A stretch of 29,497 bases of DNA, taken from NCBI GenBank assembly GCA_002359635.1, contig DENJ01000048.1, positions 1 through 29,497 on the forward strand, in the 5' to 3' direction. Positions 1-8,163 of this stretch are shown piece by piece. The notes beneath the pieces were generated by a model. That model searched no databases and was not told the DNA's origin. It worked only from the letters and a program-made list of their open reading frames with translations. Source of the stretch: Burkholderiales bacterium UBA2647. Its GTDB lineage: Bacteria > Pseudomonadota > Gammaproteobacteria > Burkholderiales > Burkholderiaceae_E. Position numbers and translations under genes: made by a program. Position 1 is the stretch's first letter. The number at the start of each line of letters is the position of its first letter.

Positions 1-4
1 ACCT

Positions 5-997
5 CTAGTCGAGCAGGCTCGCAGGATCCACGAGATTCTCAAGCCTTTCGCCCTTGGCGAAGCGCTCGATATTTGCTAAGAATAAATCGTTCCATCGAGC
101 CATGGTGCCGCTACCAGCAAAAGAAGTGTGTGAGGTCAAGGAAACTTTGGGGTGCGACCAGTACCGATCTGTTGGCGGAAGCGGCTCGGTGTCAAAAACA
201 TCCAAGACAGCATGTCCAAGTTTTTCCTGGTCAAGTGCCTCAAGGAGCGCCTGATGGTCAATCACAGCGCCGCGGGCAACATTGATCAAAAGCGCATCAG
301 GCTTGGTGCGGGTATAGAACTGACGATTAGCCAGCTGCCTTGTACGCTCATTTAGTGCACAGGCCAAAACAATGATATCCGCCTGCGGAAGCAGTTCGAG
401 CAGTTCGCTTGTGCTTGCGCAATGATCGACATGTTCTGCGGTTTGAGGCCTGCGGCGCACCACCAGTGTTTTGGCCCCGAAGGCCTTGGCGCGCCTTGCA
501 ATCGCCTGCCCGATCGGTCCAAAGCCGATGATTAACCAGGTGCTCTGAGATAGTTCACGAAACGGCGTGTTCCTCCAAAGGCGATCGGCTTGCTGTTGGC
601 GCTGCAACGCGATCGGATGGAACCTATAGAAAACCTGGGCGAAAACATACTCTGCAATCGCCACACCTTGGGCGCTGCTGTTACAAATCATCGTCCCAAG
701 GGCAGCGATTTTCTTGTAGAAAGGATGGTCAAGTCCCGCGTTAAAGGTTTGGAGGACCTTGATTGACGCGGTTTGTAGGGCCATTTCAAAGGCCTCTGGA
801 AGAAACTTTTCGATGCTGACAAGAGGACTCAGCCAGAGATAGTCAACCCTTACATCTTGCGGATTCAAGCGCTTGCCGTCGACAAGATACATGCCCTCTT
901 TGGTGTAGGGAATCCATTGAATCTTGAGTTGATCGGCGTCAACGCGTCCTTTGATGTGATCCAAAGCATTTTCATAGATGGCAACTGTTTTTTTCAT
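5..997 (-). CDS. D-isomer-specific 2-hydroxyacid dehydrogenase
   Basis: A 330-residue NAD(P)-dependent oxidoreductase expected to interconvert a 2-hydroxyacid and a 2-keto acid in the cytoplasm. The Rossmann motif GFGPIG is at residues 158-163. The family catalytic residues are visible: Arg242 in the VARGAVID segment, Glu271 in FDTEPLP and His290 in SLTSHTSF. Three arginines at 181-183, just after the second beta strand, suggest NADP(H) rather than NAD(H); that is an inference. The N-terminal substrate domain is divergent, so the substrate (glyoxylate, hydroxypyruvate or another) cannot be named. It lies 94 bp downstream of the LysR regulator stop-to-start region on the same strand (gap 998-1029), so the two are probably co-transcribed. 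Length is normal for the family and the gene is complete. Confidence 0.9.
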   Translation of the reverse strand: MKKTVAIYENALDHIKGRVDADQLKIQWIPYTKEGMYLVDGKRLNPQDVRVDYLWLSPLVSIEKFLPEAFEMALQTASIKVLQTFNAGLDHPFYKKIAALGTMICNSSAQGVAIAEYVFAQVFYRFHPIALQRQQQADRLWRNTPFRELSQSTWLIIGFGPIGQAIARRAKAFGAKTLVVRRRPQTAEHVDHCASTSELLELLPQADIIVLACALNERTRQLANRQFYTRTKPDALLINVARGAVIDHQALLEALDQEKLGHAVLDVFDTEPLPPTDRYWSHPKVSLTSHTSFAGSGTMARWNDLFLANIERFAKGERLENLVDPASLLD

Positions 998-1029
998 GAG
1001 GCAGGATTCCTGAATGATTTTTTTGAAAG

Positions 1030-1935
1030 TCAGGGATGGTTGGCGTGACAGGACTGCAATAAAAAATCGATTAATAATCGATTGCGAAGACTTCGCATGC
1101 GCTCAGGTGGTGCCAGGGCTGTGATCAAGTTACCGAACCGCGTTTGTTGAATCCAACCCGGTAAAACCGCGCGGAGTTGTCCTTCATGAATGGCTTGGGC
1201 ACAAAGATAATCAGGCAGCTGGGCAATGCCAAGCCCTTGTAGGCAGGCTTCAAGCACCGCCTCGGGGTTATCGACATGGTAACGACTTTTTACCGGTATG
1301 CGCTTTTGCTCTTGCCCGGCTGACATCAGCCACCATTGGTCGGCAGGCTCTCGCCAATAGAACAGACTGCTGTGTTGATGCAGATCATCAGGTGACTTCG
1401 GTTCATCATGAACGGCAAGGTAGCTAGGCGATGCGGTCAGTTGCCAATTGATCCTGGCGATCGGCGAACTGACCAAATCCTGTCGCGGCAACGATGCGCT
1501 CCATCGCAAGGCAAGATCGAATCGCTCAAAGGCCACATCGACGATGCGATCAGCGAGTGCGAGCTCGATTTCAATACCAGGATGCATGCGTAAGAATTCG
1601 GGCAAGAGCCTGCATAAGACCCTTTGCCCCCAAGAGACCGGGGCCGTAATGCGGATGCGGCCCTTGATCTCTGAGCGACTGGCAAGAATCAATGCTTCAG
1701 CAGCGCTTAACTCGGCAAGGGCACGCTTGGCATGTTCAAGATAGAGTTCGCCTGCAGAAGTTAGAGCGATCCGTCTTGTGCTTCGACTAAACAAGGTCAC
1801 ACCGAGGTGACCTTCAAGCTGCGCGATCCGCTTGCTCACCACGCTTTTGGCCACATTTAAAGCGAGCGCAGTTCGCCCGACGCTCAGTGTTTCGGCCACT
1901 TTCACAAAACTTAACAGTATCTCGGTACTAATCAC
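1030..1935 (-). CDS. LysR-family transcriptional regulator
   Basis: A LysR-type regulator of about 301 residues. The N-terminal winged helix-turn-helix is clear (LSVGRTALALNVAKSVVSK, then RIAQLEGHLGVTLFSR and LTSAGELYLEHA), followed by a periplasmic-binding-protein-like effector domain. The ORF can also begin at a TTG at 1947; I chose the GTG at 1935 because GGAA lies six bases upstream and the usual short lead before LLSFV is kept. It is divergent from the glutathione transferase gene at 2061 and shares a short intergenic region with it, the classic arrangement in which a LysR protein controls its neighbour and itself. The 2-hydroxyacid dehydrogenase follows on the same strand. The effector is unknown. 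Confidence 0.92.
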   Translation of the reverse strand: MISTEILLSFVKVAETLSVGRTALALNVAKSVVSKRIAQLEGHLGVTLFSRSTRRIALTSAGELYLEHAKRALAELSAAEALILASRSEIKGRIRITAPVSWGQRVLCRLLPEFLRMHPGIEIELALADRIVDVAFERFDLALRWSASLPRQDLVSSPIARINWQLTASPSYLAVHDEPKSPDDLHQHSSLFYWREPADQWWLMSAGQEQKRIPVKSRYHVDNPEAVLEACLQGLGIAQLPDYLCAQAIHEGQLRAVLPGWIQQTRFGNLITALAPPERMRSLRNRLLIDFLLQSCHANHP

Positions 1936-1974
1936 GATTGTTTCCAATGAGCGAACAATTCATTTGCATTTAAG

Positions 1975-1999
1975 CGGTTTGTTGATTTTCGGTAAACCG
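1975..1999. promoter_or_regulatory. Inverted repeat in the lysR-GST divergent region, candidate LysR operator
   Basis: CGGTTT at 1975-1980 is matched perfectly by AAACCG at 1994-1999, with 13 bases between. It lies about 40 bp from the lysR start and 62 bp before the glutathione transferase start. LysR proteins typically bind interrupted dyads with a T-N11-A core in such shared regions; T82-N11-A94 (1982 and 1994) fits within this element. Function is inferred from position and symmetry only. Confidence 0.4.
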
Positions 2000-2060
2000 A
2001 TAAGCTTGAAAAAACAAAACAGAAAACTTTCAACAGGCATCGACATCACGAGGAGACGAT

Positions 2061-2705
2061 ATGAAAATTTACGCAGACCCCATCACGGTGAATTGCCGCA
2101 AAGTACTTGCAGGCCTTGATCTGATTGGCGCCCCCTTTGAACTGGAGCATGTGGACTACTTCAAAGGGGAGCAAAAAAGCGCAGCTTATCTGGCGATCAA
2201 CCCTAATGCTTCGATCCCCGCGATGGTGGATGGCGATTTGGTGCTTTGGGAATCCAATGCGATCCTGCAATACGCGGCCGACAAAGTGGGTAACCATGAG
2301 GCCTACCCGACCGACTTGAAGACTCGCGCCGATATCAACCGATGGCTCTTGTGGGAGTCGTCAAGCTGGTTTCCAAGTACCTATGTTTATCTCGTTGAAA
2401 ACTGCGTGAAGCCATTGCTTGGCGGTGCAGCGGATCCAGCGGTGCTTGAGGCACAACGCCCCCAGTTCCACAAACTTGCAGGTATTCTCGATGCGCGCCT
2501 GGAGCAGTCTCGATGGATTGCCGGAGAACACCCCAGCATTGCTGATATTGCCTTGGCTTCGCCAATTCATTTGCATGCTTGGCAGCAATTGCCCTTGGAG
2601 GAGCATCCTCATCTGCTGCGATGGATGACTGAAGATGTGGCGTCGCTGCCGTGCTGGAAGGCAACCATGGTCTACGAAGGCTTTACCGTCACGAAGCCGG
2701 CCTGA
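2061..2705 (+). CDS. Glutathione S-transferase family protein
   Basis: A 214-residue cytosolic glutathione transferase. The N-terminal thioredoxin-like domain (about 1-80) shows the active-site region DPITVNCRKVL, the cis-proline segment NPNASIPAMVDGD and the glutathione-contacting WESNAILQY. The rest is the all-helical C-terminal domain with the conserved Asp in SIADIALASP. A strong ribosome-binding site (GAGGAGA, 2050-2056) precedes the ATG. Likely role: conjugation or glutathione-dependent transformation of a small electrophile; the substrate cannot be read from sequence. Divergent placement from the LysR gene suggests regulation by it. The CmcJ-like gene follows after 73 bp. Confidence 0.9.
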   Translation: MKIYADPITVNCRKVLAGLDLIGAPFELEHVDYFKGEQKSAAYLAINPNASIPAMVDGDLVLWESNAILQYAADKVGNHEAYPTDLKTRADINRWLLWESSSWFPSTYVYLVENCVKPLLGGAADPAVLEAQRPQFHKLAGILDARLEQSRWIAGEHPSIADIALASPIHLHAWQQLPLEEHPHLLRWMTEDVASLPCWKATMVYEGFTVTKPA

Positions 2706-2722
2706 GGACTCTAAAGCGCTGA

Positions 2723-2757
2723 GACTGGCGCTGCCAACAGGCGGGCCAGTCCCCTTT
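2723..2757 (+). terminator. Hairpin between GST and CmcJ-like genes, possible terminator or attenuator
   Basis: GACTGGC (2723-2729) pairs perfectly with GCCAGTC (2745-2751). Inside the loop GCC and GGC can pair around AACA, so the whole element folds as one long stem. It is followed by CC and TTTAT. The T tract is short and interrupted, so partial termination or mRNA processing between the two genes is as likely as a full stop. Confidence 0.4.
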
Positions 2758-2778
2758 ATGAATGAAGTTTGAACGAGG

Positions 2779-3636
2779 ATGGCATTGAAGACACTGAATA
2801 GGGCCGTCCAGGCCACGATGAATTACACCGTCGATAACGGCAGACCAGCGGCCTACTACTTCTACGAACCCGATCCCGGTGATGAGCTAAACCCCGCCGG
2901 AACCGATCCTAGGCCGGTTCAAATCTGGGATGCCTGGCCTGCACGTCGGGCTTTGTCTGTCGATCGGGAGGGTTTTGAGCTTCAAGACTTTCAGTCAGCG
3001 TTTCAGGATTTTGCTGACGACGGGTCCATCAAGAGCGGTTTTTATCCGGAGGTTGTCGATTTTGTGAAGCAGCACACCGGCGCAAAGCGGGTGGAGGTCT
3101 TTGATCACACGATTCGGCGTCGCCAACCCCCCGAACAGATGGTCTTTTCCAAGCCCTCCACTGAATTCAAGCAGCAGACAAGCGTTCAACGACCTGCCGT
3201 GTTGTTGGTTCACAGCGATTACACCGTACAGAGTGGCCCGCAACGTGTCAGGGATATCGTGCCCGATGATGCTGACGAATTGCTCGGTCGACGCGTGGCG
3301 TTTTTTAATGTTTGGAAGCCCCTATGCCGCACCGTGCATGAGCTGCCACTTGCGATGATCGATGCACAGACACACCAGCGCGATGATTTGATCCGCATGG
3401 CTTTGAAGTATCGCGATCGTACCGGCGAGATTTATGTCATGCGCTACTCGCCTGCACACCGGTGGATGTATTTCCCGCAAATGGAAAAGCATCACGCATT
3501 GCTTTTGAAGACCTTCGATTCGGAGCTAGACGGTCGTTGTCGTTTCATGGGGCACTCTGCCTTTGAAGACCCTGATACGCCGGCCGATGCCCCCAAGCGT
3601 GAAAGTATTGAAGTGAGGACGATGGCCTTCTTCTAG
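2779..3636 (+). CDS. CmcJ/NvfI-family oxidoreductase
   Basis: A 285-residue protein of the CmcJ/NvfI/GA4-desaturase type, a group of cytoplasmic iron-dependent oxygenase-like enzymes best known from beta-lactam and fungal secondary metabolism but common and uncharacterised in proteobacteria. Recognisable segments are VQATMNYT near the start, VEVFDHTIRRR (about 101-111), HSDYT (about 145, with the expected His-x-Asp iron-ligand pair), FFNVWKPL and the C-terminal GHSAFEDPDTP with another candidate His ligand. The ATG at 2779 directly abuts GAGG, which is too close for normal Shine-Dalgarno spacing, but it keeps the conserved VQATMNY segment; the next ATG at 2818 would cut it. It probably belongs with the GST upstream. 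Substrate unknown. Confidence 0.8.
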   Translation: MALKTLNRAVQATMNYTVDNGRPAAYYFYEPDPGDELNPAGTDPRPVQIWDAWPARRALSVDREGFELQDFQSAFQDFADDGSIKSGFYPEVVDFVKQHTGAKRVEVFDHTIRRRQPPEQMVFSKPSTEFKQQTSVQRPAVLLVHSDYTVQSGPQRVRDIVPDDADELLGRRVAFFNVWKPLCRTVHELPLAMIDAQTHQRDDLIRMALKYRDRTGEIYVMRYSPAHRWMYFPQMEKHHALLLKTFDSELDGRCRFMGHSAFEDPDTPADAPKRESIEVRTMAFF

Positions 3637-3754
3637 CGGGCAGGCTTTATCGCGAGTCTCATCCGCTTGGTTGAAGCATGGCTTGAAACATCTTCTCAAG
3701 ACCTGCTAATCTCCGCTCGATGAAAAAGCTTGATTGCTTGGTCAAGGAACCCCG

Positions 3755-4096
3755 GTGAAGCGCTTGCGATGCCTCGTTGCCCTCTGGTTTGCGCTGTTCA
3801 CGGTGCTCTCAATGGCTTCACCGTTGCTCAATCCGACTTCCTTGGACAGCGTATGTTCACCTGAACACGGCAGTCGCCTGCTTGTGGTCAACGATCAGGG
3901 TGAAGGCACGGATGCGAAGCTTTCATCCGGCGATTGCCCCTTGTGTTCCGGGTTTTTTACACCCGATCTTCCGATTCAGCCGCGATTTGATCCACCCTCG
4001 CCGCTTGCTCACGCGCTTGAGCCGCAGCGAGAGGCCTTTCTAATCGCGCTTGCGCAGCCCCCGCTACCCTCCAGAGGTCCACCAACACTGGTTTGA
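3755..4096 (+). CDS. DUF2946-like small exported protein
   Basis: A protein of about 113 residues with an N-terminal hydrophobic segment (LVALWFALFTVLSMASPLL) and a CPLC motif after SSGD. This layout matches the DUF2946 group, often found beside TonB-dependent receptor genes. I chose the GTG at 3755 because AAGGA lies six bases before it; the open frame extends to a TTG at 3734 without a good ribosome-binding site. The CPLC motif and proline-rich tail suggest a periplasmic or membrane-attached metal- or heme-handling role, but this is inference. It is the first gene of the TonB receptor cassette, 81 bp before the receptor. Confidence 0.7.
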   Translation: MKRLRCLVALWFALFTVLSMASPLLNPTSLDSVCSPEHGSRLLVVNDQGEGTDAKLSSGDCPLCSGFFTPDLPIQPRFDPPSPLAHALEPQREAFLIALAQPPLPSRGPPTLV

Positions 4097-4114
4097 ATGT
4101 TTTCCTGATTGTTA

Positions 4115-4128
4115 TGATATTCGTATCA
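4115..4128. promoter_or_regulatory. Palindrome upstream of the TonB receptor gene, candidate operator
   Basis: TGATA at 4115-4119 and TATCA at 4124-4128 form a perfect dyad with a 4-base centre, 49 bp before the receptor ATG in an AT-rich stretch. The half-sites resemble those of Fur (TGATAAT-N-ATTATCA), but the centre is one base short of the Fur spacing and the flanks match poorly. A metal-responsive repressor site is plausible; Fur itself is not established. Confidence 0.35.
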
Positions 4129-4177
4129 ATATGGATGCGAACCGAAAACCCTCAAACTTTGTTGTATTGGATCGAAA

Positions 4178-6382
4178 ATGTTCAAAAAATCTCCTATTGC
4201 AGCCGCTGTGCTTGCGATGGTCCCATGCCTTGCCCATGCTCAATCAACGCAGGCCCAAACAAATCAAGGCGAGGCGGCTCAAACGTCACGCGATCAAGCG
4301 GCCACTGTTACGGTGACCGCAACCCGTCAAGCGGTGCCGCTGAGCGAAACGCCCTGGTCAGTGGGCGTGATTGGACAATCATCAATATCTGTCACGAAAC
4401 CCACCCATCCCAGTGAATTACTCAGTCAGATCCCCGGGGTTGCGGTGAGCGTGACCAACGGCGAGGGTCATCAGACGGCGATTCGTCAGGGCTTCACCAC
4501 CAGCCCGGTCTATTTGTTTCTTGAAGACGGCATCCCCATTCGTGCGACCGGGAACTTTAACCATAACGCACTTTACGAAGTCAACATACCGTCCGCCGCA
4601 TCGGTTGAAGTGCTGCGGGGTCCTGCCTCTGCGCTTTATGGTTCGGATGCCATCGGCGGTGTGGTGAATGTGATCACAAGGACGCCCTCCACCCGCGCAG
4701 GCGCTAACGCTTCGCTGGAGTTTGGTCAGTGGGGTTATCGCCGTTTGTTGGCGGGCGCCGATGCCGGTGAAGGTGCAGCGGGTACGCTCAGGCTTGATGT
4801 GAACCTCACGTCAACCGATGGCTGGCGCGAGAACACGGGCTACGACCGACGAAGCCTCAATCTGCGCTGGGATAGCCAGTTGTCGTCAGCCACCCGGGTT
4901 AAGACGATTGTTGGCATGACTTCGATCGATCAAGAAACTGGCGCTAACAGTGCGCTGCCGCGGGATCTCTATCTGAATGACCCCACAGTTAACCTGCGTT
5001 CGCCCGCTTATCGAAAGGTTGATGCCTTGCGGATCTCTTCGGCTTTTGAGCACGACCTGGGTGCTGGACAACAGCTTTCGGTCACGCCTTATTTACGTCA
5101 GAACAAAATGGATCTTAATGGCTCTTATAACTTCACGGGTGATGCGCGAATCGAAGATACCGAGGTTTTTTCCACGGGATTCTTGGCAAAGTATCAGCGC
5201 GACTTTAAGGACGCTTACCGATCACGTTTTATCCTTGGCCTTGATGTCGACCATAGTCCAAGTAAGCGCCTTGAAACCAAGATTTCACTGACCTCGCAGA
5301 TCGATCCAAGGGCTGCAGCGTCGACCGACGCCAACTTCAGAGGGCTTTACACCCAGTACACCGGCTATAGCCTGGGTGCTGCAATGTATGACTACAAAGT
5401 CAATTACCAAAACATCTCTCCCTACCTGCATGGGGAGTTTTCTCCGTTTGCTGCCATGCGGATCAGTGCCGGTTTGCGCCGGGATCAATCAAGCTACACC
5501 ATGAACAATCAGGCGAGTGCTGGATTTTTTACGGTTGCAGGTCGCGAGTACTACCTGCCGTCCAGTGCGCAGGCGGATTTTTCACGATGGGTGCCCAAGC
5601 TTGGCTTGGTTTACCAGTTGAGTACGCAGTCACAATGGTATGCCAGTTATAACCAGGGATTTCGAACGCCATCAGAGAGTCAGCTTTTTCGCGGAGGCCG
5701 GTCTGCTTCAGGGGGTAGCCTCGGCGCCCGTCAAGCCGAGGCGCTCGCCTTGTTTAATGCGTCAAGTCAGCTTAAGGCTATCAAGGCTGAGCAATTCGAG
5801 TGGGGTTTTCGCGGCACCCGCCAGCAATTTCAGTACGAGGCGGTGGTCTATCAGTTGACCAAGTCTGACGATTTGCTGAGCCAGCGTGATGCCACAGGCT
5901 ATTCGGTTCAGACGAACAATGGCACAACCCAGCATCGCGGTCTCGAAATCTTGGTCGGTACGCCGCTCTCACCTTCCTGGCGCCTCGATCTTGCAGCAAG
6001 CTATGCCTCGCATCGTTATTCGGAATGGAGCAGTGGAGGCATTGATTATGCTGGCAAAAACATCGAATCCGCCCCCCGGACGCTTGCCAACCTCAGACTT
6101 TCGGGCAAACCAACCGCTCGCTTGAATGCCCAATTGGAATGGGTCCATGTTGGATCCTACTTCCTAGATCAAGCCAATCAGTTTGGAAAGTATCCTGGGC
6201 ACGGGCTTTGGAATCTGCGCATGAGTATGGCGCTTGGTACGGATGTCTCGCTCTTTTTGAGGGCGATGAATCTGACGGACAAGCGCTATGCCGACAGCGC
6301 ATCGCAAAGCAACCCAGCGGGTGGCCTTTATGCGCCCGGCCTCCCGAGGACTGTTTATGGAGGCATTGAAGCACGGTGGTAG
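4178..6382 (+). CDS. TonB-dependent outer-membrane receptor
   Basis: A 734-residue outer-membrane transporter. It has a signal peptide (residues 1-21, ending ...LAHA), a TonB-box-like TVTVTATR, a plug domain with the family signature (LLSQIPGVAVS, then VEVLRGPASALYGSDAIGGVVNVITR), and a long beta barrel ending in an aromatic residue (EARW), as expected for BAM-assembled proteins. Length and domain order are normal. TonB/ExbBD energy drives uptake of a ligand across the outer membrane, commonly a siderophore, heme, cobalamin or copper chelate. The plug looks BtuB/CirA-like and does not identify the ligand. The neighbours (DUF2946-like, BNR protein with Cys clusters, thioredoxin-like protein) favour a metal or heme-type substrate; this is inference. 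No extracytoplasmic sigma factor or FecR lies next to it. Confidence 0.92.
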   Translation: MFKKSPIAAAVLAMVPCLAHAQSTQAQTNQGEAAQTSRDQAATVTVTATRQAVPLSETPWSVGVIGQSSISVTKPTHPSELLSQIPGVAVSVTNGEGHQTAIRQGFTTSPVYLFLEDGIPIRATGNFNHNALYEVNIPSAASVEVLRGPASALYGSDAIGGVVNVITRTPSTRAGANASLEFGQWGYRRLLAGADAGEGAAGTLRLDVNLTSTDGWRENTGYDRRSLNLRWDSQLSSATRVKTIVGMTSIDQETGANSALPRDLYLNDPTVNLRSPAYRKVDALRISSAFEHDLGAGQQLSVTPYLRQNKMDLNGSYNFTGDARIEDTEVFSTGFLAKYQRDFKDAYRSRFILGLDVDHSPSKRLETKISLTSQIDPRAAASTDANFRGLYTQYTGYSLGAAMYDYKVNYQNISPYLHGEFSPFAAMRISAGLRRDQSSYTMNNQASAGFFTVAGREYYLPSSAQADFSRWVPKLGLVYQLSTQSQWYASYNQGFRTPSESQLFRGGRSASGGSLGARQAEALALFNASSQLKAIKAEQFEWGFRGTRQQFQYEAVVYQLTKSDDLLSQRDATGYSVQTNNGTTQHRGLEILVGTPLSPSWRLDLAASYASHRYSEWSSGGIDYAGKNIESAPRTLANLRLSGKPTARLNAQLEWVHVGSYFLDQANQFGKYPGHGLWNLRMSMALGTDVSLFLRAMNLTDKRYADSASQSNPAGGLYAPGLPRTVYGGIEARW

Positions 6383-6460
6383 TCCGCGAACCCTAAGGGC
6401 CTTTTTGCGCGGCGATCACGGCGAGCGCTCGTTATCGATCTACAACTTGAGAGAAGAAAC

Positions 6461-7663
6461 ATGATAAGAACCCTGACGATATGGCTCTTACATTGCTTCG
6501 TCTTTGGCCTTGGGCTGCTGACGGTGCAAGCTCATACTCATCCGCCCGAGAAGGCTGCCGAGCTCGCCGTCTCGGCAGCGTTTGATACGCAGGGATCGCT
6601 ATGGGTCGTCGGTTCACATAGGCCTGGTGAGCTTTATCTTCAACGGGTTCTTGAGCAGGGTAAGCCATTGAATGAGCCCAAGCGCATCATCAAGCTATCG
6701 GGCGACAGGGTTTCAGCATCCGGGGAGAATCGCCCTAAAATCAAGTTCGGTCCAAAGGGTCAGCTGCTCATCAGCTATACCAAACCACTTTCTAGACCTT
6801 ATACCGGTGAAATTCGAATGATCCGCTCAGTCGACGGCGGTATGAGTTTTTCGCAGCCTTTTACGGTGCATCAGGATCGACAGGAGATCACCCATCGTTT
6901 TGAATCGATCATTTTTGATCATCAGGGTGTGTTGCATACCTTTTGGATTGATAAGCGCGATCAGGAATTGATTCGTCGATCAAAAAATCTGAATCATCGT
7001 GATCTTGCAAAGCACTACCGGGGGGCTGCAATCTATCGAAATGAATCGATGGATGCGGGTTTAAGCTTTGGCCCGGACATCAAAGTCGCAGACCACAGCT
7101 GTGAATGTTGCAGGATTGCCTTAACGCTCGATAACAAGGGTAAGCCTGTTGCAATGTGGCGCCATGTTTTTGAGCCCAATTTCCGCGACCATGCCCTGTG
7201 GCGCTTTGCTGCGCCTGAAAGCATGCAAAGGGCAAGCCAGGACCAGTGGCAGTTGGATGCTTGCCCGCACCATGGTCCCTCAATTGCGCCGGCAAGCGAC
7301 GGTGGTTTTCATGCGCTGTGGTACGGAGAACGCGATGGTCGTGCTACCGTCCGCTACGGCAGATTGAATGCCGAAGGTTCAGCACTTGGCACGCCGATTG
7401 AGCTGCCCGATGCGAATGCCGAACATGCCGACATTTTTCGGCAAGCGTCGATGCTCTTTGTGACCTGGCAGTTCTTCGATGGCAAGCGCAGTGTCTGGAA
7501 GGCCTGGGTGTCCGATGATGAGGGCAAGCAATTCAATACGCGTGTGCTTGGTGTGCATGCCGGAAAACATGACTATCCGCTGATCGTCGGATCGCCGAGC
7601 GACGGTGTCTGGGGTATCTGGAATACAGACCAGGGACTTCGACTGCTTCGGCTTGATCCATGA
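6461..7663 (+). CDS. Exported BNR/sialidase-like beta-propeller protein with Cys motifs
   Basis: A 400-residue protein with a signal peptide (cleavage likely after VQAHT or nearby). It carries Asp-box/BNR-like repeats (SVDGGMSF, SMDAGLSFG, SDDEGKQF), so a sialidase-type beta-propeller fold is likely. I do not see the arginine triad context needed to call it an active sialidase. Notable are Cys214, Cys216 and Cys217 in SCECCR and the segment CPHHGPS with Cys268, His270 and His271, which together look like a metal or disulfide site. It lies 78 bp after the TonB receptor and overlaps the thioredoxin-like gene by four bases (ATGA), so translation of the two is probably coupled. A role as periplasmic partner of the receptor is inferred from context. 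Confidence 0.8.
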   Translation: MIRTLTIWLLHCFVFGLGLLTVQAHTHPPEKAAELAVSAAFDTQGSLWVVGSHRPGELYLQRVLEQGKPLNEPKRIIKLSGDRVSASGENRPKIKFGPKGQLLISYTKPLSRPYTGEIRMIRSVDGGMSFSQPFTVHQDRQEITHRFESIIFDHQGVLHTFWIDKRDQELIRRSKNLNHRDLAKHYRGAAIYRNESMDAGLSFGPDIKVADHSCECCRIALTLDNKGKPVAMWRHVFEPNFRDHALWRFAAPESMQRASQDQWQLDACPHHGPSIAPASDGGFHALWYGERDGRATVRYGRLNAEGSALGTPIELPDANAEHADIFRQASMLFVTWQFFDGKRSVWKAWVSDDEGKQFNTRVLGVHAGKHDYPLIVGSPSDGVWGIWNTDQGLRLLRLDP

Positions 7664-8133
7664 AACCTTATCGACCCTACATAGGCATGTTGCTGAGCTT
7701 CATGCTTTGCTCAGGGCTGCATGCGGCCTCGCCAGCCACAAGCGTGCCATTCGGGCCCGAAAGTTTTCAAACGTTTGTCGATCAAAAGCAATCGAGCATC
7801 TTGGTTTTTTCAGCACGCTATTGCGCGCATTGTCCGGCAGTGGTTCGCTCGCTTGCTAAGCAACGAGGCCAATTGCCAAACCCCCCTCAACTGCTTGTTG
7901 TCATGATCGACGAGTTACCGACTGCGACTGAAAAGAAATCAAGCTACAGCGACGTTGACCGCTTGATGGTTTTTCAGGGCAATGAGATGGCAATCCGGTT
8001 TTCGGTCAATCCGAGTTGGCGCGGTCTCACGCCCTTTGTCACCTTGATAAACAAGGCCGGTGAGGTGACCTACTTTAATGGTGAACCGCCGGCTCGAGCG
8101 TTAAGGGCCTGGCTGGATCGGGAAGCGCGCTAA
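7660..8133 (+). CDS. Exported thioredoxin-like protein (CAHC)
   Basis: A 157-residue thioredoxin-fold protein with an N-terminal signal peptide or anchor (about 1-22) and a CAHC active site at residues 55-58 in the expected position after a beta strand (SILVFSARYCAHCP). A cis-proline is present in GLTPFVTLIN. The start overlaps the stop of the BNR gene (ATGA), a sign of translational coupling. It probably acts in the periplasm as a thiol reductase or oxidase; the adjacent Cys-rich BNR protein, and perhaps the CPLC protein at the head of the cassette, are plausible partners. A metallochaperone role is an alternative. Confidence 0.85.
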   Translation: MKPYRPYIGMLLSFMLCSGLHAASPATSVPFGPESFQTFVDQKQSSILVFSARYCAHCPAVVRSLAKQRGQLPNPPQLLVVMIDELPTATEKKSSYSDVDRLMVFQGNEMAIRFSVNPSWRGLTPFVTLINKAGEVTYFNGEPPARALRAWLDREAR

Positions 8134-8163
8134 TCAGCCACCATGAATAGCGCTGCGATGGGG

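Noticed and set aside
4111..4130. Fur box before the TonB receptor
   Set aside because: Half-sites are similar but spacing and flanks fit poorly; kept only as an unassigned palindrome.
6461..7663. Active exo-alpha-sialidase
   Set aside because: Asp-box repeats show the fold, but the catalytic context is not evident and the neighbours point to uptake rather than glycan cleavage.
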